Below are positions 1 through 10,800 of a stretch of 64,000 bases of DNA, one piece after another. This stretch comes from Bin80 sp026708685 (GTDB taxonomy: Bacteria; Bacteroidota; Rhodothermia; Rhodothermales; Bin80). Position 1 is the stretch's first letter. Each line of letters begins with the position of its first letter. Location of the stretch: positions 1,674,001 through 1,738,000 of the forward strand of contig OZ241742.1 in NCBI GenBank assembly GCA_965200955.1, given 5' to 3'. Below the pieces are notes generated by a model. It did not search any database, was not told the origin of the DNA, and saw only the letters and a list, made by a program, of their open reading frames with translations. The translations under genes and the position numbers were made by a program.

Positions 1-909
1 TTTTTCGGTCGTATCGCGTACTTGAGAACTGAGTCCCTGAAGTTCACCAGATTCCAGTCCATTAGCGGTGAGGCGATTTTTCTGAAGATTTTCTTGGATC
101 CCATCAATCATGGTACGCCGCTCTTCAATGACGCGGCCCAATTGATGGATCGCTGTTGCCAGCTGTTGTGCTTTTTCAACAGAATTCGCGAGGTCGTAAC
201 TTGAACGAATCTCTTCGGGATACGAATCAGCAATGGAAGCGGCATTGCGATATTCAGAGGTTGCATCACGCCATTTTTGGATCTTTTCAATGATCACGAA
301 TCGTTCAGCTGCCTGTTGTGCAGTTGTGAGCTCTTCAAGAATCGTGTCGCGTTGATTTTTTTGATCCTGTAGTGCTCTCTGATCGCTGTTGATTTCTCCG
401 AGTTTCTGCTTCGCATTTTCAAAATTTTTCGCTTCACTGGTTTTGTTGTAGCGCAGCTTACGTTCAAAGCCTAACGTTTTGCCAGCAGCTGTAATATCAA
501 ACCCTCCATTGGCCTGTCGGATGATATCCTGTGCCAAGTCACTGTCCCCTGTGATTTCTGGCAGGAGTTCCTGAAGCGACAGGTGGTAACTTTTGGGTCG
601 GATAAATGGGGAGAGTTGTTGACGGTCAACCTTTTCGCCGTTGATCCTGCATTCTATACGGTCTGATTTGATCTCAACATGGAGGGTTTTAGTTCCGTAG
701 CTGAGGTCGGACTCTGCATACAGGTTGAACTTGCGAACAGACTTGGGCAGGAGCAATCCGTTGAGTGCGTTCGCAATGGTTGTTTTACCGGCACCATTGG
801 GCCCAAACACAATATTGAGATGCGATGAAAGGTCATGAAGTTGAAGATCAAAATCCGCTCCATACATCCGAATGATTCGGAGCTGATTAAAAAGTAAAGG
901 TTTAGCCAT
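1..909 (-). CDS. YhaN/SbcC-like AAA ATPase, partial
   Basis: The N-terminal 303 codons of a large P-loop ATPase lie in the window; the gene runs off the left edge, so its C-terminus is unseen. The frame starts MAKPLLFNQLRI and has a Walker A motif GPNGAGKTT about 32 residues in. It then turns into a long charged Q/E/K-rich stretch typical of the coiled coils of SMC/RecN/SbcC-type proteins. The ATG at 909 overlaps the last 8 bp of the upstream phosphoesterase gene, so the two are translationally coupled. In YhaO-YhaN or SbcD-SbcC pairs the ATPase clamps DNA ends for the nuclease partner. The pairing and the short N-terminal domain favour the YhaN (AAA_27) type, but SbcC or RecF-like assignment cannot be excluded without the C-terminus. 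Confidence 0.8.
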   Translation of the reverse strand, partial: MAKPLLFNQLRIIRMYGADFDLQLHDLSSHLNIVFGPNGAGKTTIANALNGLLLPKSVRKFNLYAESDLSYGTKTLHVEIKSDRIECRINGEKVDRQQLSPFIRPKSYHLSLQELLPEITGDSDLAQDIIRQANGGFDITAAGKTLGFERKLRYNKTSEAKNFENAKQKLGEINSDQRALQDQKNQRDTILEELTTAQQAAERFVIIEKIQKWRDATSEYRNAASIADSYPEEIRSSYDLANSVEKAQQLATAIHQLGRVIEERRTMIDGIQENLQKNRLTANGLESGELQGLSSQVRDTTEK

Positions 910-2164
910 TAGTTTCTTTTTGAGCTAGGAGTTCATCAAGGAGAAGCAGGGCTTGCTCACGCACGAGTCTGGAAAGTGTATCAGGATCGGGGGCTTTTTC
1001 CCCCAAGCTTTTGAATCCAGCACTTTTATAGATTGAGGACGTAACGTCATCTGCGGAAGAGTACAACTTGTGCTGATCTCGATGTTCCAACTCCAGCAGC
1101 CAGCGTGCGAGCATACCGGGCGGGTCATTGTTGAGTTGTGCAATCTCTTCAAGGTTACGCTTAGGGGAAGTACGGATGAAGACCCGATCAATGGTCACTC
1201 TACACTGACGTACATCGGTGTCAAACATCTCGGTATTGGTTAATCCCTCGGTAGAAAGTTGACGGTGTAATTCGGTTTGCCCAGAAAGGAGCAAACGGCA
1301 GGAAAGGTGTTTCAGGTCAGGCTGCTGACCAATGATCTCCAGAGCAAATTGTTCAATCTGATCCGTTACGGCTATATTGACATCCTCAATATGTGCACAA
1401 CGGGTAACATCAATAGGAATCTCTTCATAGCGGACAGATGCAAGAGATACCTGCATGAGCTCAATATGATTTTGATCATCAATCGTGATGAGCCAAGGTC
1501 CATGAACCCCAGGTTCGCCGGGATCCAGGGGTTGAAGCGATCCAGGGTAGAGCACAGGTGCTCTGGCAGTATCGTATAGTTGAGGGGCATGTACATGGCC
1601 AAGCAACCACAGATCAATGAGTTGTGCTGCCAAGTCCCCTTGTGTAAATGGGGCGTACTTGCTTTGATTATCTAAGTCCCCGTGAAGGATGCCAATGGTA
1701 AAGTCATCACTATGGGACAGGTGGAGGGAATCAAGTGGTGGTCGGTCATAATGGGAACTGGGGAAGGACCAGCCTACACATCGAAGAGCTCGGCCTGACC
1801 TAGTCTGAAGCCTTGTCTCGCTCCACTTGCCATCCTGTCCTAAGAATCGTACATTCTCGTCGGACATGGATTCCACCAATTGAGGAAAGACGGCAAAGTC
1901 GTGATTGCCTGCAATGGCCACCACTGCAATGGATGCATCGCTTAATTGCCTAAGTCCAATATGCAAGGCCCCATAGGCTTCAAAATAGGAGTTGCTACTG
2001 TCGGCCATGTCTCCTGTGAGAATCACGGCATCCAGTTCCTCCGAAATGGCGTATTCAACGGCACGATTCCAGACGGCTCGGACCGATAGCATAGATTGAT
2101 CATGGGGGATTCGGGTAGGATACCTTCCCAGATGTGCATCCCCTAAGCAGAGTAATCGGATCAT
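902..2164 (-). CDS. YhaO/SbcD-like DNA repair exonuclease
   Basis: A 420-residue calcineurin-like metallophosphoesterase. The metal-binding motifs are visible in order: GDAHLG (8-13), GDMAD (51-55), GNHD (86-89), LHGD (160-163) and GHVH (189-192). Together they are the signature of the Mre11/SbcD/YhaO nuclease superfamily. The C-terminal 200 residues are a capping region with no motif I recognise. The gene overlaps the downstream SMC-like ATPase by 8 bp, the expected two-gene nuclease-ATPase operon that processes double-strand DNA ends. The YhaO label rests on length and on the LHGD spacing; SbcD is the alternative. Confidence 0.85.
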   Translation of the reverse strand: MIRLLCLGDAHLGRYPTRIPHDQSMLSVRAVWNRAVEYAISEELDAVILTGDMADSSNSYFEAYGALHIGLRQLSDASIAVVAIAGNHDFAVFPQLVESMSDENVRFLGQDGKWSETRLQTRSGRALRCVGWSFPSSHYDRPPLDSLHLSHSDDFTIGILHGDLDNQSKYAPFTQGDLAAQLIDLWLLGHVHAPQLYDTARAPVLYPGSLQPLDPGEPGVHGPWLITIDDQNHIELMQVSLASVRYEEIPIDVTRCAHIEDVNIAVTDQIEQFALEIIGQQPDLKHLSCRLLLSGQTELHRQLSTEGLTNTEMFDTDVRQCRVTIDRVFIRTSPKRNLEEIAQLNNDPPGMLARWLLELEHRDQHKLYSSADDVTSSIYKSAGFKSLGEKAPDPDTLSRLVREQALLLLDELLAQKETNG

Positions 2165-2254
2165 TCAGTACTGTGATGTGTGAACCCAAAATATAGCAAT
2201 AGAATCATTAAATGCCAAGAAAAGGACCGTCACTCAAAGTTTCTTCATTCAAAT

Positions 2255-2270
2255 GAGGCCTTTGCAAAAC
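2255..2270. repeat. copy of dispersed TTTGCAAA repeat
   Basis: The sequence GAGGCCTTTGCAAAAC, preceded by TTCAAAT, resembles copies at 13522-13540, 13601-13620, 15695-15713 and 19276-19290. It shares TTCAAATGAGG plus the TTTGCAAA core with the copy at 15695. It lies in the 220-bp gap between the exonuclease gene and mnmD. This may be the worn end of an old insertion element. Confidence 0.45.
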
Positions 2271-2383
2271 ATCCAATTAAAGCACACCATAATGATTTAA
2301 TGCTAACAATATCATTAGGTGGATTGCGATGAACAGTATTTTTATGTGAAACTGTAGATCTATCATCGTTCATTTTTTGATAT

Positions 2384-3088
2384 TCATTGAACGTCTTTTT
2401 GGGCTGATAATACTGCTCGCTTGCCGGGTGGCCCTGGCCGACGCGTCACCATAAACCCACTCGCAGTAAGAGATCGTTGCACATGTCCGGCACAACTGTA
2501 TGTTGCAAGGATTCCCCCTGATTGCAGAGAATCATAGAGTGTCTGAATGAAGATGGGTTCCCACAAATGTGGATTGACCGTTGGGGCAAATGCATCTAAA
2601 TAGATGCGGTCATAATGGTGAGAAGGTAAATCTATCTGTACTATATCATCAATCCTTAATTCAAGAATGCTCTTGGGATGAAAGGGAAGCTTGTAGGAAC
2701 CGCATGGAACCGAAACAGGAAATTTTTTTCGCCACTCCAGAAGTGATTCGGCAAGGTGAGGAGTGTCAATATGTTTTTGGTATGATAGTTCAGAAAGGTA
2801 ATGGGATGGAGGGATTTCCCGGTCCAGTCCAGTGTAGACGAGGTTGGTGGGGTACCGAAGGGCAAGTGATGCAGTCAGGAGCCAGTTGAGCCCAGTACCA
2901 AATCCGATCTCAAGGATAGATACCGCAGGCTTTACTTGAAAAAGGTGTTCAAGTTGACATCCATCAAGAAATACATGTCTGGATTCGGTATATGCACCAT
3001 GAATCGAATGGAATGACTGTTGGGACCGGTTACAGAATAGGGTCCGACTCCCATCGGATGTCTCAATGACTTGGTGTGTCTGATTCAT
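2384..3088 (-). CDS. mnmD: tRNA 5-methylaminomethyl-2-thiouridine methyltransferase (MnmD)
   Basis: A 234-residue Rossmann methyltransferase of the DUF752/MnmC N-domain family. It transfers the last methyl group to make mnm5s2U at the wobble position of tRNAs for Lys, Glu and Gln. The SAM-binding motif LEIGFGTGLN is at residues 59-68. The family signature YLDAFAP is at 163-169, followed by PHLW. The C-terminus has the usual RRPGPPGKR element. The FAD-dependent oxidase half found in enterobacterial MnmC is absent, as in stand-alone MnmD proteins. The gene is single, with no coupled neighbour. Confidence 0.88.
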   Translation of the reverse strand: MNQTHQVIETSDGSRTLFCNRSQQSFHSIHGAYTESRHVFLDGCQLEHLFQVKPAVSILEIGFGTGLNWLLTASLALRYPTNLVYTGLDREIPPSHYLSELSYQKHIDTPHLAESLLEWRKKFPVSVPCGSYKLPFHPKSILELRIDDIVQIDLPSHHYDRIYLDAFAPTVNPHLWEPIFIQTLYDSLQSGGILATYSCAGHVQRSLTASGFMVTRRPGPPGKRAVLSAQKDVQ

Positions 3089-3347
3089 GACTGTAATTGT
3101 GAGATGGCGGTGTGTGTAGAATTAGATGGATGGTAACGATAGAGTCTCCTTAGAATAATCTTGCCAAGTTACATCATGCTCCAACGAAATGCTTGCTGAG
3201 GTAAGGTAAAGAATGGCTTGGGCATCAGCCAATCGTCGTGATGGTGCCAGATGCACGGGGAAGGGATTTCTACCTGATGATTGACAAGGGACACTATAAT
3301 TGGATTGAATTTCGTAGTTTGAATGTTGAGATGATGAACGGAAAATA

Positions 3348-5981
3348 ATGAAACTTAAGCACTCTGAACTCCTGTATGGAGTCATCGTTTTGGCCGTCAT
3401 TGGGTTGTTAGGAAATATTCAGCTACATAGGACGCTGGATGAGGATGAGCCAGAATTGGTTCTGCCCGATGGGTTCCATTCGGAAATACTCTTTCATCCA
3501 ACAAAGGAAGACTCCAGTTCTTGGGTATCACTAGCACTGGATGGAAAGGATGGTCTTTTTGCTGCCGATCAGAATGGAGCAATCTATCATATTCAACCCC
3601 CTCCAATTGGCAGAGATCCTCAAGATACACGAGTCAATGTTCTTGATGTGGAGATCGGTCATGCCCAAGGACTTCTGTGGGCATTTAATAGCCTCTATGT
3701 GGTTGTCAATCGCGAAGAGGGTATGGATACCACGTATAGTGGGCTATATCGAATTACGGATTCCAATCACGATTCCGAGCTTGATTCGGTTGAGCAACTC
3801 ATGGAATTTGAGGGTTGGGGAGAGCATGGCCCCCATGGAGTGATTCTTGGCCCTGATAGTGTGTCGTTGTATCTGGTTGCTGGGAATCATACAGAATTGC
3901 CAGAGATAGATCATTACGTTGTTCCACCAGTTTGGGAAACAGATCAATTACTTCCAACATTGCTGGATCCCCGTGGGCATGCCGCAGATCGACAACCACC
4001 GGGAGGATGGGTTATCCGAACGGATTCATTAGCAGGTCAAGTGGAACTGATCAGCGTGGGATTTCGGAATGCTTATGATCTGGCATTCAACAGAGATGGG
4101 GAATTATTTACATTTGACTCTGATATGGAGTGGGACTTGGGTACCCCCTGGTATCGTCCCATTCGGATCCTTCATGTCACTCAGGGAAGCGAATTTGGGT
4201 GGAGGACTGGATCGGGAAAGTGGTCTGTTGATTACCCGGATAACCTGCCAGAGGTTGTAGACATTGGTCAAGGAAGTCCTACGGGGATTCTCTCCACTGA
4301 GCATGCTAACTTTCCTTTCAAATATCGACAGGGACTTTTGGCTTTTGACTGGAGTTTTGGCACGATGTACCATATTGCTCTCAAGGCACGGGGCAGTACC
4401 TATATTGGAGAAGTGGAAGAGTTTCTGAGTGGAGTTCCCTTGCCGTTGACCGATGGAGTCATTGGACATGATGGAGCGCTCTATTTTGTAACGGGTGGGC
4501 GAAAATTGAATTCCTATCTGTTCAGGGTGTTTTACAAGGATCCTGTTGATCTGGCAGACAATGTTGATACGAAGCCTTCTCCCCAGCGTCAGCTTCGTCA
4601 TTCTTTAGAGGCACTTCAACGGCCACATTCAAGGATCACCGATGTAGAGTTGGCATGGGAGAATTTGGATCATCCAGACCGATTCATTCGCTATGCGGCA
4701 AGAGTTGCGATTGAACATCAACCCGTTCAATTATGGCAATCCAAAGCACTTGAAGAGTCAAACCCCGTGCGTAGAATTCATGCAATTGTGGCACTGGCCC
4801 GCCATGCTGATTCCAAAGTCAAAGACGAGGCTCTGGAATCATTGCTGTCCATTGAACCTGCTGACCTGTCATCTGATCAAGAGGTCGATTTTCTCAGAGT
4901 CGTTGGGCTTGTATGCATCCGATTGGGGCTTCCTCAGGGAGATCTGCGTCTCCAATTGATTCAGAGGTTACAACGATTTTATCCGACAACAGATGAGCGA
5001 TTAAATCGTGAATATGGTCGATTGCTTGCAACCCTGCAGGCTCCGCATCTGGTAGAGCAAATGATGAATCAACTTGCTACGGTGAGTGGGCAACCTTCTC
5101 TGGAGACCTATTTGATTGCAGAAGATGTTTCCTTGCGTAGTGACCAGTACAGTGAAGCGATCAATCAAATGAGAGAGAATCCTCCCAGTCTCGAGGAGAT
5201 GGAACTGGTCATGAATCTTCGGATCATGGAAGATGGATGGACCCCAGAATTGAGAGAACGTTATTTTGTTTGGTTTCATGAAGCGATGAGGCGTAGTGGG
5301 GGCGAGAGTTATGTTGGATTTTTAGAGGATATTCGATCCGATGCCGCAGAGCATTTGACCGATCGCGATCGAGATGCTTTAACTGGCTTGATTGACTCTT
5401 CTCCACAGACTCTCCTGAAGGATCTTCCACAGCCGCAGGGGCCACCAAGGGCCTGGAATCTACAGCAGCTCCAAGAAGTGCTTGATGAGCAGCTTTCAAG
5501 GCCCCGAGATTTTGAACAGGGGCAGATGATGTACTCTGCTGTTTTATGTAATGCATGTCACAGGATGGCATCGGCAGGAGGAAATATTGGACCAGATCTG
5601 ACGGCCATTGCAACGCGGTTTTCGAAGAATGAAATCTTATCTGCAATTGATTCGCCAAGTGCTGAAATCAGTGATCAGTACGAAGCAACGGTCCTCACAC
5701 TGGTTGACGGCCAGAAGGTCATAGGTAGAATTTTAGGGCAAGAGAATGGACAGATCTTGATCAATCAGAATCCGTATGATCCATCTCAGGAAATCAAGAT
5801 AGACACCTCACGTGTCCAGTACAGAGAGGCTTCCCCAGTATCAACGATGCCTTCCCGATTGTTTGATCGGTTGAATGAGCAGGAGGTTGCTGACTTGATG
5901 GCTTATTTGCTCAGCAGTGCGGACCCAAAACATGATTGTTATACTGGTAGAGATGGCTGTCAAACCGAAAACAATCCATGA
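3348..5981 (+). CDS. PVC-type haem-binding CxxCH membrane-bound dehydrogenase-like protein
   Basis: An 877-residue exported protein. A single hydrophobic segment at about 8-25 (YGVIVLAVIGLLGNI) acts as signal or anchor. Residues about 35-400 form a beta-propeller like soluble glucose dehydrogenases, with PDGF near the start and repeated G-x-L-Y/F-x-V blades. About 410-660 is an alpha-helical HEAT-like stretch. The C-terminal 150 residues are a cytochrome c domain with CNACH at 734-738 and a putative distal Met ligand in the MPSRLFDRLN segment. This architecture is typical of planctomycete and Rhodothermota proteins thought to oxidise sugars or sugar acids at the cell surface; the substrate is unknown. 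The ATG at 3348 directly precedes the hydrophobic segment. Confidence 0.82.
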   Translation: MKLKHSELLYGVIVLAVIGLLGNIQLHRTLDEDEPELVLPDGFHSEILFHPTKEDSSSWVSLALDGKDGLFAADQNGAIYHIQPPPIGRDPQDTRVNVLDVEIGHAQGLLWAFNSLYVVVNREEGMDTTYSGLYRITDSNHDSELDSVEQLMEFEGWGEHGPHGVILGPDSVSLYLVAGNHTELPEIDHYVVPPVWETDQLLPTLLDPRGHAADRQPPGGWVIRTDSLAGQVELISVGFRNAYDLAFNRDGELFTFDSDMEWDLGTPWYRPIRILHVTQGSEFGWRTGSGKWSVDYPDNLPEVVDIGQGSPTGILSTEHANFPFKYRQGLLAFDWSFGTMYHIALKARGSTYIGEVEEFLSGVPLPLTDGVIGHDGALYFVTGGRKLNSYLFRVFYKDPVDLADNVDTKPSPQRQLRHSLEALQRPHSRITDVELAWENLDHPDRFIRYAARVAIEHQPVQLWQSKALEESNPVRRIHAIVALARHADSKVKDEALESLLSIEPADLSSDQEVDFLRVVGLVCIRLGLPQGDLRLQLIQRLQRFYPTTDERLNREYGRLLATLQAPHLVEQMMNQLATVSGQPSLETYLIAEDVSLRSDQYSEAINQMRENPPSLEEMELVMNLRIMEDGWTPELRERYFVWFHEAMRRSGGESYVGFLEDIRSDAAEHLTDRDRDALTGLIDSSPQTLLKDLPQPQGPPRAWNLQQLQEVLDEQLSRPRDFEQGQMMYSAVLCNACHRMASAGGNIGPDLTAIATRFSKNEILSAIDSPSAEISDQYEATVLTLVDGQKVIGRILGQENGQILINQNPYDPSQEIKIDTSRVQYREASPVSTMPSRLFDRLNEQEVADLMAYLLSSADPKHDCYTGRDGCQTENNP

Positions 5982-6391
5982 TGGCTATACTCCATCAAAC
6001 AAGTGTTCTTGTATGGATCATGGAAGAAGGCCTGTCCATTGTGGAGATTGCATCTGGAAACAGATGCGAAAATCATCCATGCCGGGATTGGTTCAAACGT
6101 AGTTGAAACAGCCCCATCCATCAGTAAAGTTCAATCGATATCATGATTTTCTGTAGTGTATCCAATAGATCAATGGTATGGGAGCATAGAGACGGACAGG
6201 TTTTGGAGCATGGTTGATTAACCATCAAATGTCTATGAGTTGATAATCACAATAGAAGTGAATGAGCAAAAATCAATACCAAGAACCGCAGGGCATCCTG
6301 TAGCAAGTTGACTTGCTACAGATCCTTTGTGTCCAATTCATTGAATGACGAATCCAGACACAATGCTTACCCTAATGATGTAGAATTGAAC
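5982..6391. other. intergenic region between convergent genes
   Basis: About 410 bases between the stops of two convergent genes. A 61-codon frame over 5917-6102 overlaps the upstream gene and shows no recognisable protein features. The only structured element is the perfect palindrome at 6298-6321. Confidence 0.5.
6298..6321. other. 24-bp perfect palindrome between convergent genes
   Basis: Arms CTGTAGCAAG and CTTGCTACAG enclose TTGA, giving a 10-bp stem with a four-base loop. Neither side has a T-run, so it is not a standard intrinsic terminator. Its position between two convergent stops suits a bidirectional transcription end or a protein-binding site. Confidence 0.5.
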
Positions 6392-7846
6392 CTATGTTAA
6401 TAGATCATGGACGACATGACCAAATACATCCGTCAGGCGATATCGACGGCCTTGGTGGCGGAAGGTCAATCGCTCGTGATCAATCCCAAGAAGGTGCAGG
6501 ACGGTAGCCTGAAAATCATGGACATGTACGGGGTTTTGAGCAATATTATATCCAAGCTCATCGGTTTGACCATATGAAATTCCCTTCTTGATTCCTCCTC
6601 CCGTCATCCATAACGTAAAGCAACGAGGATGATGGTCTCGCCCAAATCCTTCCTTGGTTAGCCGCCCCTGTGAATAGGTGGTTCTACCAAATTCTCCGCC
6701 CCAGATCACAAGCGTATCATCAAGCAATCCTCGCTGTTTGAGATCCAGAACCAGTGCGGCCGAAGCCTGATCGGTTTCCCGTGCCTGTGTCTGGATGCCA
6801 CCATAGAGTTCGCTATGATGATCCCAGCCCTGATGGTATAGCTGAATAAAGCGAACACCACGCTCGGCCAGTCGGCGGGCTAGAAGGCAATTGGCTGCAA
6901 AGGTTCCTGCTTCTCTGGCATCTTCTCCATACAGGGTAAATGTGGATTCTGGTTCATCATCTATCGCAGTCACCTCAGGTACGGAGGTTTGCATCCGAAA
7001 AGCCATTTCGTACTGGGCAATCTTGGTTTCAATTTCTGGATCTTGCAGAGATTCAAGTTGGATCTGCTGAAGTTCACGTAAAGTACTCATATGCCTTTGA
7101 CGATCAGCATGCGTGATGCCCGATGGATTACTCAAGTAAAGGACTGGATCAACACCTGCACGAAACTGAACCCCCTGATGGCGTGATGGAAGAAAGCCAT
7201 TTCCCCACAACCGAGAGTACAGGGGTTGACCAAACTTGTCTTTCGTCACCAAAACGACGAACGAGGGCAGGTTTGCATTCTCACTTCCAAGTCCGTAACT
7301 GAGCCATGACCCCATAGAAGGGCGGCCAGGTTGCTGAGAACCACTTTGAAGGAAGGTGATGGCGGGATCATGATTGATGGCCTCGGTATGCATGGAGTGG
7401 ATGAAGCACAGTTCATCTACAACCTGAGCGGTATATGGCATCAACTCGCTTACCCAAGCTCCACTGTCTCCATACTGAGCGAAAGAAAAGGGTGAGCTGA
7501 CCATGGGGAAGCTTTTCTGTCCAGCAGTCATACCCGTTAAGCGTTGCATTCCACGAACTGAAGGAGGCAGTTCCTCACCATGGTAGGCATCCAAAGCTGG
7601 CTTATAGTCAAAAAGATCCAAATGAGATGGAGCACCACTTTGGAGCAAATAGATGACGCGCTTGATCCGAGCTGGAAAATGCGTTGTCCCCAAGATCCCC
7701 GGTACTGGATCTCCACTCATCTGGCGACCAGTGGCTGAGGCGGGGTTCAAGAGAGAAGCAAGCGTTGCTGCTCCCATTCCAAGAGTAGTACGCGAAAGAA
7801 AGTCGCGACGGGAATATAGTTGATCGTAATTATGACATTCGTGCAT
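6392..7846 (-). CDS. DUF1501 family secreted protein (Tat substrate)
   Basis: A 484-residue member of the DUF1501 family, related to the alkaline phosphatase/sulfatase fold. The N-terminus holds a twin-arginine signal, SRRDFLSR (12-19), followed by a hydrophobic stretch GMGAATLASLL. Family motifs include QSGAPSHLDLFDYKP, NHDPAITFLQSG, HQGWDHHSE and GGEFGRT, then GRDHHPRCFTLW near the C-terminus; the clustered His and Asp residues probably bind metal. The gene follows the DUF1549/DUF1553 cytochrome gene by 6 bp. This two-gene pair is very common in planctomycetes and relatives. A role in degrading complex polymers outside the cytoplasm is suspected but unproven. Confidence 0.88.
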   Translation of the reverse strand: MHECHNYDQLYSRRDFLSRTTLGMGAATLASLLNPASATGRQMSGDPVPGILGTTHFPARIKRVIYLLQSGAPSHLDLFDYKPALDAYHGEELPPSVRGMQRLTGMTAGQKSFPMVSSPFSFAQYGDSGAWVSELMPYTAQVVDELCFIHSMHTEAINHDPAITFLQSGSQQPGRPSMGSWLSYGLGSENANLPSFVVLVTKDKFGQPLYSRLWGNGFLPSRHQGVQFRAGVDPVLYLSNPSGITHADRQRHMSTLRELQQIQLESLQDPEIETKIAQYEMAFRMQTSVPEVTAIDDEPESTFTLYGEDAREAGTFAANCLLARRLAERGVRFIQLYHQGWDHHSELYGGIQTQARETDQASAALVLDLKQRGLLDDTLVIWGGEFGRTTYSQGRLTKEGFGRDHHPRCFTLWMTGGGIKKGISYGQTDELGYNIAQNPVHVHDFQATVLHLLGIDHERLTFRHQGRRYRLTDVFGHVVHDLLT

Positions 7847-7852
7847 GATGAG

Positions 7853-10800
7853 TCACCGTTTTGTGTACGCTTCGTCGTGATTCAGGATGATCTGGGCAAC
7901 AATGGTCAGTGCGGCAGTGTTCGCTGGATCAAGTGATCCATCAGCAATCAAATCTCCGACAGAAAACAGCGAATCAATGTCAGCAGGTTTCGTAGCAAAG
8001 CGTTCCTGTTCGGCTGTGAACAATTCTTTCAGGAGATGGACTTCTTGATCGCTGGGGTGGCGGCCTGTTGCAAGGCGAAAGCTTTTTTGAATCTGCTGAG
8101 TAACATCTTCTGGCACCTCTCTTTGTACACGCTCGGCAAGTGCCCGTGACGCTTCCACAAATTGGGGGTCGTTCATCAGTACAAGAGCCTGTAAAGGGGT
8201 ATTGGTGTTCTGCCTTCGTACAAAGCATGTAGAACGGTCTGGAGAATCAAAGACCTGCATCGTTGGAGGAGGGGAGGTCCGACGGATGAACGTATACAAA
8301 CTACGACGATAGAGTGCATCCCCTTCATCCTGCTGATATCTCAACAGAAAGTGAGAAAAATTCCCTTTTTCAATCCATAAACCGGGAGGCTGGTAAGGTT
8401 TGACGCTGGGGCCACCAACCTTCTGGACTAACAGCCCACTGGCCGAGAGTGCGTTATCTCGAATCATTTCGGCAGTCATCCGATGACTTGGACCACGAGC
8501 CAGAAGTGAATTGGAAGGATCAATCTCCATGAGATGTGGAGATGCTTTACTGGATTGACGATAGGCAGCACTCATGACCATGGACTTGATCAAAGCCTTG
8601 AGGTCATAACCTGATTCCATAAAGGAAACTGCCAGATAATCTAACAGTGCTGGATGAGAGGGGAGTGCACCCTGATAACCAAAGTCCTCAGGCGTGGAAA
8701 CGAGTCCCTGTCCAAAGAGCATCATCCAGTAACGGTTCACAGTCACGCGGGCAGTGAGGGGCTGTTCAGGGCTGAAGAGCCATTGTGCTAATCCAAGACG
8801 GTTGGGCGTTGCACCCTCCATTGAGTTGCCAAGAATGGCAGGCGTTCCAGGAGCAAACTCTTCTCTGGGTTGGTCATATTCGCCACGCTCAAGAAGATGA
8901 GTGGATCGGGGTTCTTCCATTTCTTCCATGACCATGACTTCCATCACTTCTTCATTGGCTTTGAGTTGTTCAGCTCGAGACTCTCTTAGTTCACCTAACA
9001 GTCTTCTGTAAAGAGTGTCATAGTAGTTCAGATAAACGGCTAAGTGATCATCGTCAGTGGAAGAACCAGCTAGGGCTGCAATATCGGAAGCAGTGACTTG
9101 GCGATCATAAATTCTGAGTTCATCCATATCTCCAATGAACACCCCATCACTTCCTCCAAAAGATCTGTATCTACGCCCTATACGTAATGGGCGGTTTGAT
9201 ATCTGATAATCTGCACCTACCTGATGAATACTCTTATAGAGATTGTCGTAGAGAACCCTTGACTGGATTCGCTGACCCTGTAGGTACAGATGGATTCCAT
9301 CAGCACGACTTGAACCGTCATAGGTGAAGGCGATATGGGTCCACTGCTGAGGTTGGACTGGGTTTGTTGATTGGAGATGAATGTAATTGTGAGGGAGTGC
9401 ATGTATGAGCCGAACTGATAAATGGTTCAGACTATCCAGAAATACTTCCCATCCACGCCAATAGGTATTTTTTGTCCAGGCATTACCAACAATTCGGGCG
9501 TATTCCCCCGATGAATCTGGTCTGATCCATGCAGAAACGGAAAACGGATCCATCCGCTCAAAATTTCCGGCATCGTCAACTTGCAGAAAGTCGTGATCAC
9601 TGTCCAATCGAATGGCCTGCCCAGATCGCCCATTGACTTGGGTAAGTGTTCCACCACCGCTAACGGCATCTTTTCCATTGGGTGCCTGATTGACCGTGGT
9701 GGTTTCCTCAACATCTTCAAATGGGAAATAACTCATCAACCCCAATGAAAGTGAATGAGCGGGTGGTTCTGCATTGAGATCCAATTGAAGATCCTTGACT
9801 TCCTGTTCACGTTGGCTGAGTGCCATCTCAAGAGTTTCAATGCGACGATTGATCTGATCCAATAGAGAATCTTGCTCGGATGTGGGAAGCATCAGCAATG
9901 GCCCAGCATTGCCATCATCTCCAGTCAGCCCCAGTTCATTGACGTTGTTGAAAAATGCAAAGAGTTGGAAGTATTCCGCCTGTGTAATTGGATCAAATTT
10001 ATGGTCGTGGCATTTTGCACACTCCATGGTAAGGCCTAAAAATGCTTGGGATGTCGTATTGGTACGGTCTGCGACATATTCAAGGCGATATTCTTCATCA
10101 ATGACACCACCCTCGGCGGTCATAGGATGATTGCGATGAAACCCCGTAGCCAGAATCTGTTCGCGAGTTGCATTGGGGAGTAAGTCACCAGCTAATTGCC
10201 ATGTGACAAACTCATCATAGGGCATATTTTCATTGAATGCTCCAATCACCCAGTCACGCCATGGCCACATCGTACGAAGTCCATCAGCATGAAAACCATG
10301 GCTATCAGCGTATCGTGAAAGGTCCATCCACTCGATCGCCATGCGTTCACCATATGCATCTGAATCAAGGAGGCGATCAACGACAGTCTCATATGCAGAG
10401 GGTGATGGATCTTCCAGAAAATCGTCAATCTCACCAAGAGTTGGAGGTAATCCAGTTAAATCAAACGTAACCCTCCGGATTAAACGCTCAGGGTCAGATG
10501 GATCGGAAGCTCCCAAACCCTCATATTCCAGTCGTGCTAGAATGAATTGATCAATCTCATTTTGTGCCCATAACTCATCATTGACGGGCGGGATCAGAGG
10601 CATTGAAGGTGGGGTAAATGCCCAGTGAGGTTTCCACTCTGCACCCTGCTGAATCCAACGCTCAATGAGAGTAATCTCATAATCGGAGAGCGTTAAATTG
10701 GATTCAGGGGGAGGCATAATCTTGTTGGGATCATCCGAAGTAATGCGGCGAATGATTTCACTTCGTCCCAAACGTTTGGGGACAATTGCATATCCACCAG

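Noticed and set aside
3281..3300. TTGACA and TATAAT upstream of the haem-binding protein gene
   Set aside because: Only 8 bases separate the two hexamers, too short for a sigma-70 promoter, and this lineage generally uses other promoter motifs.
5917..6102. 61-codon plus-strand frame after the haem-binding protein
   Set aside because: It overlaps the end of the real gene and has no recognisable features.
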